IMG/VR virus record: IMGVR_UViG_3300017773_000035
Location: 1 to 39,290 of that record
Strand: one strand, 5' to 3'
DNA length: 39,290 bases
Source of the DNA: a virus
Position 1 is the first letter of the stretch. Every line of letters starts with the position of its first letter. Both the position numbers and the translations under genes were made by a program. This document shows positions 17,795 to 24,543 of this stretch, one piece after another. Below the pieces are notes generated by a model. The model had not been told where the DNA came from, did no database searches, and saw only the letters and a program-made list of their open reading frames with translations.

Positions 17795-18363
17795 AATTTA
17801 GGTACTCGTTGCTGTTGTTTAGGCTTCTCGTCTAAGCGAGGCTTTTCATAGTTAAACTCTTTGGCTAGTACTTCCATCTTCCTACGAAGTTCTGGCCCCA
17901 TACGCATATTGTCTCGGTTCCAATTTTTCATTGTAGGTATATCCTTGTCCCCGGCCAATATATACCCGCCCATAACCTGGTCGAATCGAGATACGGTATG
18001 CCATTTATCAAAGTCTCTTTTTTCCCGTCTCTCTTCTGGTACGTAGTTACCCTCTTCGTCTGGTTTCAAACCTCGGACAACGTCAAAAGAATGACGGGCC
18101 GCCTTCATATACTCAGGATCTTTTAGGGCGGTATCCATCAAATCTTTATGTAACTTAGGTTCCTTTAATTTTAATAAATGTAATGCTTCGCCCTTAATCA
18201 TTTTATCTCGACTGGCGCTGCCTTCGGGATACTGGTCAGGGTTAACATAAATTACAGGTTTACCTGTATCAGAATCTTCCCCGTATTTAGTTTCAGAATG
18301 GTCGTAGTCAGTACTAGATTTAACCTCTACATCCTTTAGCAACCTGTCAAATAAGTTAGCCAT
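17791..18363 (-). CDS. Unknown protein between terminase and portal, 190 aa
   Basis: A charged protein with an N-terminal beta segment containing GKPVIYVNP, a helix with KGEALHLL, a region WHTVSRFDQVMGGYILAG (about residues 121-138) and a basic Gln/Pro-rich C-terminus. GEALH keeps the Glu and second His of the HExxH zinc-protease motif but lacks the first His, so it could be an inactive metallopeptidase-like fold. It is coupled to TerL (TAATG) and to portal (ATGA). A head-assembly or accessory packaging role is inferred from position. Confidence 0.55.
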   Translation of the reverse strand: MANLFDRLLKDVEVKSSTDYDHSETKYGEDSDTGKPVIYVNPDQYPEGSASRDKMIKGEALHLLKLKEPKLHKDLMDTALKDPEYMKAARHSFDVVRGLKPDEEGNYVPEERREKRDFDKWHTVSRFDQVMGGYILAGDKDIPTMKNWNRDNMRMGPELRRKMEVLAKEFNYEKPRLDEKPKQQQRVPKL

Positions 18364-20009
18364 TACGCACTCATCGCAGATTTATTTTTAGGAGAAGATG
18401 ATAAATAGTCCAACCGATCCCTCCATGAAGGTTCTCTAATAACAGGCGCTTGGTAGGTCGCAAATTCTGTCATCATTAAACCAAGCCACGCTAATGCGTC
18501 CACTTGGTCATCGTGTACACCGCCGGGGAACCGCAGTAGTTCAGCTACTAACGGCCCCGTAAATATTGCATCGCGCGGGAAATAAACCATGCCTTGTTGC
18601 ATCCTCCCTTGGATAGCCCTTGCCCTTGCTTCTTTGTCTCTTCGCCCAGTACGTAGATCTTTTATATAAGCTTCGTAAAGTCCTCTTTCCCGTACACGTT
18701 TTTCAAGAAACGGCCCTAAGGCCATTTCGATATGTCCTTTCTCAATGCCTATCATCGAAGGTTTCCATTCTTCGTATAGGTCTAAAATTCTTTCTACTAT
18801 TTCAAAACCGTCAAATCTACCACGAACGACGTCAACAATGAACAGCTCATCAAACTCATTGACACCTACAACCATGCCGACTGAATAGTCGTTGCGGTCA
18901 TTTTTACCAATGGCTAAGTCCCACGCGCAGTAGTAACGCATCTCATCCATATCAACATCTTCAGGGTCATAGTATTGAATCATGTCGCGGGTGAAATACT
19001 CACCGTCATCTGCCACAGGATTTTGTTGATATAACGCTGACCAATCTCTAGGGCCAACCGCCTTTCGTATACGGTCTAGGGCTTCAGAACTATAGCGTTC
19101 AGGGTGAAGAGCTTCACCTTCTTTTCTAAACTCTTCTGGCTCTTCGGCAAGGGCAGGGTAACGAACCACTTCCCATTCATCGCCGCCCTCAGTTGTCGCT
19201 TTTAATAACCGGCCTGCGAGATCATCATCATGCCAACGAGTAAGAATAACCAGAACCCCACCTCCAGGAGCGAGCCTCGTATACGCTGTAGACGTATACC
19301 AATCCCAGTTAGCGTCTCGGTTATTTTGACTTTCGGCATCTTCACGGTTTTTTACAGGGTCATCGATAACAAGTACATGAGCACCTTTACCAGTGATACC
19401 GCCGCCCACACCAGCAGCGACAAACCCGCCGCCATTAGTAGTAAGCCAAGCTTCCGCTGACTGAGATTCAGGATCGAGCCGAGTTTCAAATGCAGTCTTA
19501 TAGGTTGGCTCCCTAAGGAGTCCACGAACCTTACGACTAAATCCCATAGCCAATGACCCTGAATACGAACAAGAAATAAATTCATGTTGGGGATTACGCC
19601 CGAGGTGCCATGCTGGAAACGCCACCGAAGCCAAAGTTGACTTACCGTGTCTTGGAGGAAGGAATAACATAAGTCGAGGCGACTCTTTCGCCACAACTCT
19701 CCTACTAAATTCTTCCAGTCTCTTACAAACATCTTTATGTACCCACCCTGCTTGGTAATCTGCGTTAAATCTTTCCACAAAGGGCAGCAGCCTTTTGCGA
19801 GTTAAGAACCGTAAGGCTAACTCGGCTCGTGCTTTATCTTCTACGGTTTGCTGTGGTACATCTTCTTCCACCACAGTTGGTGCGGGTGAAGGGATTGAAT
19901 CGGCTTCATCCGCTTTGCAGTATACACAAAAACCATCTTTCCCTGAATACAATGTTTCAGGATGAAGGTTATGGCACCGCTTGCATTGTATCTGGGATAC
20001 TTCAGCCAT
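18363..20009 (-). CDS. Terminase large subunit with N-terminal zinc ribbon, 548 aa
   Basis: The packaging motor. Cys 9, 12, 28 and 31 (C-x2-C-x15-C-x2-C) form an added zinc ribbon before the ATPase. The ATPase carries Walker A PPRHGKST (118-125), Walker B HVLVIDD (211-217) and a coupling segment VLVILTRWHDDD. The nuclease domain has an aspartate in YYCAWDLAIG, a Glu in IGIEKG and the final HDDQVDA. The order is that of headful-type TerL proteins of the P22/Terminase_6 group. The ATG overlaps the end of TerS by 8 bases. Confidence 0.93.
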   Translation of the reverse strand: MAEVSQIQCKRCHNLHPETLYSGKDGFCVYCKADEADSIPSPAPTVVEEDVPQQTVEDKARAELALRFLTRKRLLPFVERFNADYQAGWVHKDVCKRLEEFSRRVVAKESPRLMLFLPPRHGKSTLASVAFPAWHLGRNPQHEFISCSYSGSLAMGFSRKVRGLLREPTYKTAFETRLDPESQSAEAWLTTNGGGFVAAGVGGGITGKGAHVLVIDDPVKNREDAESQNNRDANWDWYTSTAYTRLAPGGGVLVILTRWHDDDLAGRLLKATTEGGDEWEVVRYPALAEEPEEFRKEGEALHPERYSSEALDRIRKAVGPRDWSALYQQNPVADDGEYFTRDMIQYYDPEDVDMDEMRYYCAWDLAIGKNDRNDYSVGMVVGVNEFDELFIVDVVRGRFDGFEIVERILDLYEEWKPSMIGIEKGHIEMALGPFLEKRVRERGLYEAYIKDLRTGRRDKEARARAIQGRMQQGMVYFPRDAIFTGPLVAELLRFPGGVHDDQVDALAWLGLMMTEFATYQAPVIREPSWRDRLDYLSSSPKNKSAMSA

Positions 20010-20511
20010 CAGATGCAGGTTCTAAATATTCAGCGTCCTTGCCAGCAATTTTTAATAGTTCTTCGTCAGACATCCTTTCTAACTGTTTGGGGGTAGTGTC
20101 TATATTGATATTAACCTGTGTTGCAGTGTCGGGGGTTCCTAACCCATGCAGCTTAACTAAGCTATCGACAGTGTTCTTCATTTCAGTAGCTGTGGCCGAA
20201 GCTTGATACGCATCCATATACATAAGGTGCGCATTAGAACGAGTGAACTTAACATCCTCTCTCATCTGCTCACGAAAATATTCCAGGGCCTGGGAAACTT
20301 TGGGCCTTTTGATCGCATCGTAAACAGCGTTAGTGTTGGAGTACCCTGCTCCTCGTCCAGCGGCAGCGATACTCATCCCGCTCAAAACCAGCATTACCAG
20401 TTTTTCTTGTTGTACTGTTAAGTCCCCAAGACTCAGGCCCATGTAGGGCATATGAGATTGGAACTCTAATACGTCAGTGGATGGTTCGGTTTCTTTCTCT
20501 GGTTCCGCCAA
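20002..20511 (-). CDS. Terminase small subunit, 169 aa
   Basis: Recognises phage DNA for packaging. After a charged leader comes a helix-turn-helix region (about residues 28-75): LTVQQEKLVMLVLSG, then AGRGAGYSNTNAVYDAIKRP, resembling the DNA-binding part of Terminase_2/ phage Mu-like small subunits. A helical oligomerisation segment follows (about 80-130), and the acidic C-terminus presumably contacts TerL. Size and position (immediately before TerL, 8-base overlap) are diagnostic. It overlaps the upstream 83-residue gene by 38 bases. Confidence 0.85.
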   Translation of the reverse strand: MAEPEKETEPSTDVLEFQSHMPYMGLSLGDLTVQQEKLVMLVLSGMSIAAAGRGAGYSNTNAVYDAIKRPKVSQALEYFREQMREDVKFTRSNAHLMYMDAYQASATATEMKNTVDSLVKLHGLGTPDTATQVNINIDTTPKQLERMSDEELLKIAGKDAEYLEPASDG

Positions 20512-20725
20512 TTTCGTCCCGCACAGTGTCGTCTAGGTAAACGAATATAGGTGCCATGTGTAATAACCCTGCACCCTCCAATTCTTCTCGGTACTCCTCT
20601 AAAGAACATAGTTCTTCAACTTGATAACCGTCGTAAACTAATACTTCGGGTCCTTCGCCCCTATGACCTGTCCCAAGTATTGCGAACTCCAGGCCATCGA
20701 TAGATAACATTTTGCTATAGCTCAT
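20474..20725 (-). CDS. Unknown first protein of the morphogenesis operon, 83 aa
   Basis: An acidic alpha/beta protein with two Gly-rich turns (GTGHRGEG around residues 18-25) and a C-terminal segment FVYLDDTVRDEIGG. No family recognised. It starts at ATG 20725, the last base of the leftward gene block, with no clear ribosome site, which suggests a leaderless or weakly translated first gene. It overlaps TerS by 38 bases, arguing for coupled expression. Confidence 0.5.
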   Translation of the reverse strand: MSYSKMLSIDGLEFAILGTGHRGEGPEVLVYDGYQVEELCSLEEYREELEGAGLLHMAPIFVYLDDTVRDEIGGTRERNRTIH

Positions 20726-21087
20726 TGCGGAATAGTATAGGTTGTGCTACCCAATCACAAGTGCCCCCTCTGGCCGCCCTGCCCACTACTTTTTATTAAA
20801 TGGATATAGATATACCTATAAGACTAGTTTAAATGTAAAAGTGCTGGTCACGGACGGCCACTCAGAAAAATTTTAGAAAAAAAAATTTGAAAAAATATTT
20901 CAGAATCACTGAGGCATCATCTCCCCCCTCGACCACCAGCCACCCCCCATCCCCGGGATCCCACACTGGAACCTTGTTTCCGAATCAGAGACAGGAACCT
21001 TGTATTAGAAAGCATCCTTCTAACCACTCGCTCCAAGGTCGCTCGAAGAGTCGGTTATATATGCATCTTAAACAAAAGGAGCCAATC
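20726..21087. promoter_or_regulatory. Divergent intergenic region between late (left) and early (right) operons
   Basis: No convincing gene. It holds an AT-rich block at 20791-20840 with alternating TATA steps and a candidate minus-strand -35 (TTTACA, 20834-20839) about 18-19 bases from TATA-like hexamers. An A-tract block (20865-20910) suits bending or strand opening. A C-rich patch (about 20922-20960), a direct repeat (below) and a TATATA (21056-21061) precede the first rightward gene. Divergent promoters are expected here because transcription on both sides points away; the exact boxes are uncertain. Confidence 0.5.
20968..21003. repeat. 10-bp direct repeat GGAACCTTGT x2
   Basis: GGAACCTTGT occurs at 20968-20977 and again at 20994-21003, a period of 26 bases, inside the divergent intergenic region and about 85 bases before the first early gene. 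A spacing near 2.5 helical turns is compatible with a bound activator or repressor pair, but the copy number is too low to be sure it is not chance. Confidence 0.4.
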
Positions 21088-21408
21088 ATGGCACAAGCAC
21101 AAATCGTCGGCGTTAAGTACGGCAACCTCAACCCCCTTCAGATCTACGCAACATCCAAGAGCGGAAACATCTACAAGCTCAACAAGTTAACGGCCAACCC
21201 AAAAGCCACGGCCAAACTAATGCACGAGATCAAACAGCACGGAACTATCAACACCACCAAATGGACCAAGGTTACTAAGACCTCACCCAAAGACAAGGTC
21301 AACACCGCAGCAACAATGCTAGCAATCTACAATGTCTACTCCGGTAAGGCATTCACTCCTCGCCCAACAGCGATGGCAACAATAACTTCAATCTACTCAG
21401 GAGAGTAA
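21088..21408 (+). CDS. First rightward early protein, 106 aa, unknown
   Basis: Starts at ATG 21088 behind AAAGGAG; the longer in-frame extension back to 20887 is rejected because it is low in coding character and lacks a ribosome site. The protein is basic and Thr/Asn/Lys-rich, with a beta-type N-terminal half (VGVKYGNLNPLQIYA) and a helix after residue 70 (NTAATMLAIYNVYSGK). Codons end strongly in C and A, unlike the later replication genes, hinting at high expression or a separate origin. No family recognised; a host-takeover function is a guess from its position. Confidence 0.65.
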   Translation: MAQAQIVGVKYGNLNPLQIYATSKSGNIYKLNKLTANPKATAKLMHEIKQHGTINTTKWTKVTKTSPKDKVNTAATMLAIYNVYSGKAFTPRPTAMATITSIYSGE

Positions 21409-21412
21409 TCAC

Positions 21413-21589
21413 ATGTTCAACGACATACCTAAGCCCGTTATCATCATAACTTTAATAGCAATCGTAGTATTTAGTACTCAGATATTCGCAGCACTAACCA
21501 ACCACGACCTACAGTCTCAGGACATACCAGCAGATCTAAACTGCCAACACCAAGCGTACCAAAACATCTACATATGCGAAGGAGAATAA
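21413..21589 (+). CDS. Single-pass membrane peptide, 58 aa
   Basis: One hydrophobic segment (PVIIITLIAIVVF, about residues 8-24) follows a short charged N-terminus, and the C-terminal part has two Cys (44 and 55) that would be periplasmic or form a disulphide. AGGAGAG, overlapping the stop of the preceding gene, serves as ribosome site. Function is unknown; it resembles other small early membrane proteins of lytic phages. Confidence 0.6.
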   Translation: MFNDIPKPVIIITLIAIVVFSTQIFAALTNHDLQSQDIPADLNCQHQAYQNIYICEGE

Positions 21590-21592
21590 CCA

Positions 21593-21859
21593 ATGAAACT
21601 CAACGAACTAAAAGCAAAAGCCCAAACAGCACTACACCAAGCAAAGACAAAGCTAAAAGACATCGACCTCAACATGGACACCGCCAAAACATACGGCAAC
21701 CAAGCACTAAAATACGCCAAAGAAAATCCATCCGACATCATGGTAGGCCTCATAACCATCATGGTAATGGACATGGACGACTCAATCGAATCTATCGAAG
21801 ACTCAACAGCAATCTCTGCAATCGTAGACGCAGACTCATACATCAACCATCGCTACTAG
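21593..21859 (+). CDS. Helical early protein, 88 aa
   Basis: An amphipathic Lys/Ala/Leu-rich helix in the first 25 residues is followed by an acidic linker, a hydrophobic stretch (IMVGLITIMVMDM, about residues 49-61), and an Asp/Ser/Ile-rich end. AAGGAGAA precedes the ATG by a short spacer, four bases after the previous stop. C- and A-ending codons predominate, as in the two upstream genes, so these three form one unit ending at the hairpin terminator that follows. Function unknown. Confidence 0.6.
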   Translation: MKLNELKAKAQTALHQAKTKLKDIDLNMDTAKTYGNQALKYAKENPSDIMVGLITIMVMDMDDSIESIEDSTAISAIVDADSYINHRY

Positions 21860-21868
21860 CAGGGCCGG

Positions 21869-21900
21869 GGGGCGAAAGCCCCTCATTTTTTTCTTTTTCT
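21869..21900 (+). terminator. Intrinsic terminator, GAAA loop
   Basis: A short GC-only stem (GGGGC/GCCCC) closes a GAAA tetraloop at 21869-21882, followed by TCATTTTTTTC and a second T run. It ends the first rightward operon ten bases after its last stop codon. Confidence 0.9.
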
Positions 21901-22300
21901 GGGGGAACGTAGTGCTCCTTGTGCCTTAACGAGGTGCTCTTCCCCAACAATCACCAACGCCATGCGTGTGCCGTGTGTGACACGTGTGTGCCAACTGCTA
22001 CTTTAGAATCTGACACACACCTAAGCTTTTGATTTCCTTAAACAATTGCTTACATCTTAACCTTGTGTGCCATGTGTGCCAGGTAAATCAACCTTTGTTT
22101 TACAATAGACCTTAGACAAAGATTAATAGTTCTTTTTTAGAGAACCTTAAATAACCTGACACACATGACACACATTTAACTATTCATTTATGAATCAATA
22201 ACTTAGATCCTTTTCTACCTGTCACACAATCTGACACACAGGCTAAAGAATCTGACACACATGACCATATCTGACACACAATCTGCCTAAGGAGGGCAAC
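21901..22300. repeat. Iteron-like array of TGTGTGYCA 9-mers in a non-coding gap
   Basis: The stretch from the terminator to the next gene has no supported frame. It carries many copies of one 9-mer. Forward TGTGTGCCA: 21985-21993, 22064-22072 and 22073-22081 (the last two in direct tandem); near match TGTGTGACA: 21974-21982. Reverse TGACACACA: 22011-22019, 22157-22165 and 22166-22174 (tandem), 22232-22240, 22253-22261, 22272-22280; near match TGTCACACA: 22220-22228. The last copies end 21 bases before the next ATG. AT-rich DNA (22082-22150) lies in between. The pattern fits iterons of a replication origin or a cooperative repressor array. Confidence 0.85.
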
Positions 22301-22501
22301 ATGACCAACAGAACTAAAGGGTTTTACCCTTACGACAAAGACTCGTTTGAAAAGCTTGCGAACAAAATAAAGCAACGCGCTAGAGAACAAAAGCGCAAAG
22401 ACGACCAAGCTAAACTAATTAAGGAGGCTCAAGAAGACGAAGCATACTGTGAAGTGTGCGACATATCGTACTACGCAGATGAGCCTTGCAGATTACACTA
22501 A
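22301..22501 (+). CDS. Small zinc-knuckle-like early protein, 66 aa
   Basis: A Lys/Arg/Gln-rich helix (about residues 15-45) is followed by YCEVCDISYYADEPCRLH, in which C-x2-C and a C-terminal C-x2-H could hold one zinc ion. AAGGAGGG precedes the ATG. It is the first gene behind the 9-mer array, so its transcription is probably controlled by whatever binds there; it could itself be that DNA-binding factor, which is speculation. Confidence 0.65.
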   Translation: MTNRTKGFYPYDKDSFEKLANKIKQRAREQKRKDDQAKLIKEAQEDEAYCEVCDISYYADEPCRLH

Positions 22502-22513
22502 CCGGAGATGACT

Positions 22514-22723
22514 ATGACCGTACGACTACGTTACGCATTCATCATTGCGTATTACTACCTAACCCCTACTCGTATCCGCACATGGCTGCGAGTAGGACAA
22601 TCCGCCACAACAATACAAGATGTATTGAAACTAATGGCACATGACACAACCACTTGGCCCTCACTTGTTGATATATCTAAGCATATCGACTGGGCCAAGC
22701 AAGAATTTGGAGACCGAACATGA
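22514..22723 (+). CDS. Unknown early protein, 69 aa
   Basis: The start is placed at ATG 22514, six bases after GGAG, rather than the ATG at 22508 that touches the ribosome site. An aromatic hydrophobic segment (about residues 5-17) precedes a basic turn (TRIRTWLRVG) and a helical C-terminus with several Trp. No family recognised. The stop overlaps the next start (ATGA). Confidence 0.5.
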   Translation: MTVRLRYAFIIAYYYLTPTRIRTWLRVGQSATTIQDVLKLMAHDTTTWPSLVDISKHIDWAKQEFGDRT

Positions 22724-22983
22724 GACTTAAAAGATATACATACATAGACCTTGGTGTCTTAACCCTACTCGTAGGTGTCTGGCTAATATCAGCCTTAACC
22801 CTACTCATTGGCATACAAATAGGTATGCAATCACCCATACTACCTGCTGACATACAAGGAGCAGCTAACATATTCGAAGTAATAGTGACTGTACTTGGTA
22901 TGTTTGTATTCCCGGTCATGCTCCTGATCGGTACAACATTTGGTGTAGCTAAACTAACTGAGTCGAGGGAAGCGAGACGATGA
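22720..22983 (+). CDS. Two-pass membrane protein, 87 aa
   Basis: Two clear transmembrane segments (about residues 11-35 and 52-75) are separated by a short loop with a Pro and an Asp. The N-terminus (RLKRY) and C-terminus (ESREARR) are both basic, predicting both ends in the cytoplasm. It is coupled by ATGA overlaps to genes on both sides. The size suits a holin, but its place in the early block favours a superinfection-exclusion or membrane-modifying role (inference). Confidence 0.6.
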   Translation: MRLKRYTYIDLGVLTLLVGVWLISALTLLIGIQIGMQSPILPADIQGAANIFEVIVTVLGMFVFPVMLLIGTTFGVAKLTESREARR

Positions 22984-23153
22984 AACAAATACTCATGTTC
23001 GCAGCGGTAGTAGCAGTAGCAGTACTGTTACTACCTGTATTAGCTGGGCTATTAACAGCAGCCTTCTACATATCCACAATCCTACTACTAGTAGGTGGTG
23101 TTATTATCTGGTTCCGACTACGAGGAGGTAAGGATGAAAGAGATCAGGCATAG
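22980..23153 (+). CDS. Two-pass membrane peptide, 57 aa
   Basis: ATG 22980 overlaps the previous stop. Almost the whole peptide is hydrophobic: Ala/Val/Leu-rich segments at about residues 5-27 and 29-45 are followed by a charged end (RLRGGKDERDQA). It sits directly behind another two-pass protein, so the pair may form a complex. No family recognised. Confidence 0.6.
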   Translation: MKQILMFAAVVAVAVLLLPVLAGLLTAAFYISTILLLVGGVIIWFRLRGGKDERDQA

Positions 23154-23253
23154 CATCGAATCTCTCAGCTTGGGAGAGAAGCGAGTCAACAAAAAGATTC
23201 GTAAAACTAAGCAAAGGACCTTAAACAAAAGACTACTACGGGAGTGTAAATGA
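23134..23253 (+). CDS. Small basic peptide, 39 aa
   Basis: Begins inside the end of the preceding gene, at ATG 23134 behind GAGGAGGTAAGG, and ends with an ATGA overlap into the next gene. The peptide is Lys/Arg-rich (KKIRKTKQRTLNKRLL), probably an amphipathic helix. The strong ribosome site and double overlap support translation. Function unknown; nucleic-acid contact is plausible. Confidence 0.6.
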   Translation: MKEIRHSIESLSLGEKRVNKKIRKTKQRTLNKRLLRECK

Positions 23254-23459
23254 CCTACCCTTATAAGAATCAGGCTGACCCTGAAGAATTAGATTTCAAC
23301 AGACCCTCTTGGGTCGCACCCGAAGACGATACCAAAGCGTACTTCGATAACGATGAGCTAGTATCCGACACCGTTTGGTTCGATGAAGTGTTCAGCTTCG
23401 AAGCACCAGACGAGAAGGAACTGAGACTTGACACACTCGCCCTCCAAAGTCGGGCGTAA
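23250..23459 (+). CDS. Acidic early peptide, 69 aa
   Basis: An Asp/Glu/Phe/Trp-rich peptide with no basic cluster, starting by ATGA overlap with the basic peptide. High negative charge is typical of phage DNA mimics and enzyme inhibitors, but no known inhibitor family is recognised. It is the last gene before a hairpin and T run. Confidence 0.55.
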   Translation: MTYPYKNQADPEELDFNRPSWVAPEDDTKAYFDNDELVSDTVWFDEVFSFEAPDEKELRLDTLALQSRA

Positions 23460-23473
23460 GAGTCGGTTTCGTT

Positions 23474-23506
23474 TGTGAGTTAGCATAAGTTAGCTCACAT
23501 ATTTTT
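23474..23506 (+). terminator. Possible weak terminator or operator
   Basis: TGTGAG (23474-23479) and CTCACA (23494-23499) form a 6-bp inverted repeat around a 14-base spacer containing a duplicated TTAG. ATATTTTTAA follows. This could act as a weak terminator; the symmetric TGTGAG/CTCACA halves could also be a protein site. The spacing is too long for a CRP site. Confidence 0.4.
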
Positions 23507-23533
23507 AACTACAGGTACAGGAGGTACCAACAC

Positions 23534-24139
23534 ATGACCTATCAATTCGTAAACATCGCGTTCGAACGACTGACTGCTAACGAGAGCAAAGGTTACTTCG
23601 GTAATCTGGCTCGCTACATCAACCAGTTTGATGGAGACATCGAGGACCGGATCATCGAGGCTTTCTCGACAGGGTTCGATGAGAATCCATCGTATAAACC
23701 CATCCAGTTCTTGAGCTTCTGCCAGACACTGATGGATCGTAGCTGCTGGTTAGCACGGCGGTATCGAAAGGCAATGGACGCAGAGTCTTCCATCTATGGA
23801 GTTGACCCGGCAGAGAAGATTGTCGAAGAGTTCGGATTCAGCATGGAAGCCGAGCATGTCGTAGAGACTATCACCGAAGAGTACAATTCGCTCTTCATCT
23901 TGACCTCTATGATGATGAACTTTGATCCAGACCAGAACATCACCTGGGACTGGAACTTCCACTTCTTCAACCCATCATCCAAGGACAGCGAGTCCGGGGA
24001 GTGGGTGAACGTCCATCAAGCAGACTCGTACGGAGATGCAGAGATCCACATGAACGAGATAGCAGAGCAGCTCAATGCAGCGAAGCCATCCAATGTTCTT
24101 GCGCACCTACGTACCTTGAAGGCTGAGCATAACGGATAG
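23534..24139 (+). CDS. Unknown early protein, 201 aa
   Basis: A well-started gene (ACAGGAGGTACC before ATG 23534) encoding an acidic, aromatic-rich helical protein: an N-terminal helix with FERLTANESK, a central helix with CWLARRYRKAMD (about residues 72-83) and a C-terminal helix around AEIHMNEIAEQLNAA. No catalytic motif or known domain recognised. It is a single-gene unit, between the hairpin at 23474 and a very strong terminator right after its stop, so it is probably regulated on its own and made in quantity. Confidence 0.65.
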   Translation: MTYQFVNIAFERLTANESKGYFGNLARYINQFDGDIEDRIIEAFSTGFDENPSYKPIQFLSFCQTLMDRSCWLARRYRKAMDAESSIYGVDPAEKIVEEFGFSMEAEHVVETITEEYNSLFILTSMMMNFDPDQNITWDWNFHFFNPSSKDSESGEWVNVHQADSYGDAEIHMNEIAEQLNAAKPSNVLAHLRTLKAEHNG

Positions 24140-24152
24140 GCCCTAGCCCAAC

Positions 24153-24195
24153 GAGACTCTCGACGACTTAGGTTGTTGAGAGTCTCTATTTTTTT
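24153..24195 (+). terminator. Strong intrinsic terminator, 15-bp stem
   Basis: GAGACTCTC (24153-24161) pairs perfectly with GAGAGTCTC (24178-24186). The inner GACGAC and GTTGTT pair with two G-U wobbles, giving a 15-bp stem with a TTAG loop, followed by TATTTTTTT. It lies 13 bases behind the stop of the 201-residue gene. Confidence 0.95.
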
Positions 24196-24201
24196 CCCCA
24201 G

Positions 24202-24242
24202 AAGGAGATACGTTGTGCCGTACCGTACCCAACATTGAGTAG
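24202..24242 (+). other. Strong ribosome site in front of a micro-ORF (possible leader peptide)
   Basis: AAGGAG at 24202-24207 is followed at normal spacing by TTG (24213, nine codons) and GTG (24215-24238, seven codons), both ending in stops. There is no longer gene attached to this ribosome site. It lies between the strong terminator and the tandem operator-like repeat, so it may be a leader peptide or a relic of a lost gene. Confidence 0.35.
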
Positions 24243-24247
24243 ACACT

Positions 24248-24286
24248 CAGTGTTTGAACACGAAAAACAGTGTTTGAACACGAAAA
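24248..24286. repeat. Tandem 20-bp repeat with palindromic core, operator candidate
   Basis: CAGTGTTTGAACACGAAAA occurs at 24248-24266 and again at 24268-24286, exactly 20 bases apart (two helical turns). Each copy contains GTGTT-TG-AACAC, an inverted pair of 5-base half sites. It precedes TTGACA (24290-24295) and the start of a gene unit encoding a ribbon-helix-helix-like protein. This is the typical form of an operator bound by dimers on one face of DNA. Confidence 0.75.
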
Positions 24287-24318
24287 TTATTGACATTAAC
24301 AAACAAAGGAGGCTGAGA

Positions 24319-24543
24319 ATGTCAGGACTGTACCTAAACATGGACGACTTTCAGAACATCGACCAGGCAATCGATGCGTTGGATCAAGCAGAAATATTGT
24401 ATGACCCACGCGGAGGAACTTCAGCAGACAACTTAGTAGTTGTGAAGTTCACATGTGACAGCTGGGGGGCATTGGAAAAGTTCTTACGATGTGCCCCAGA
24501 TACCAATGACCTTAGACAATGGATGGAGACTAAAAATGCCTAG
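24319..24543 (+). CDS. Unknown small protein, 74 aa
   Basis: Start chosen at ATG 24319 behind AAAGGAGG; the frame is open further upstream through the tandem repeat, but that part is non-coding in character. The protein is acidic, with a helix around IDQAIDALDQAE, a strand LVVVKFTCD and a C-terminal helix. No family recognised. It overlaps the next gene by 8 bases. Confidence 0.6.
   Translation: MSGLYLNMDDFQNIDQAIDALDQAEILYDPRGGTSADNLVVVKFTCDSWGALEKFLRCAPDTNDLRQWMETKNA

Noticed and set aside
20920-21010. Attachment site (attP) in the C-rich patch
   Set aside because: No tRNA 3' end and no integrase gene in the window; only a 10-bp direct repeat is present.
20887-21087. In-frame upstream extension of the first early gene (67 extra codons)
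   Set aside because: No ribosome site at 20887, Pro/Ser/His-rich shadow-like composition, whereas ATG 21088 has AAAGGAG.
21961-22280. CRISPR array
   Set aside because: Repeat is only 9 bp, occurs in both orientations, and spacing is irregular (including directly tandem copies).
23474-23499. CRP or LacI-type operator (TGTGAG...CTCACA)
   Set aside because: Half sites are 14 bases apart, not the 6-8 needed; terminator-like use with the following T run is more likely.
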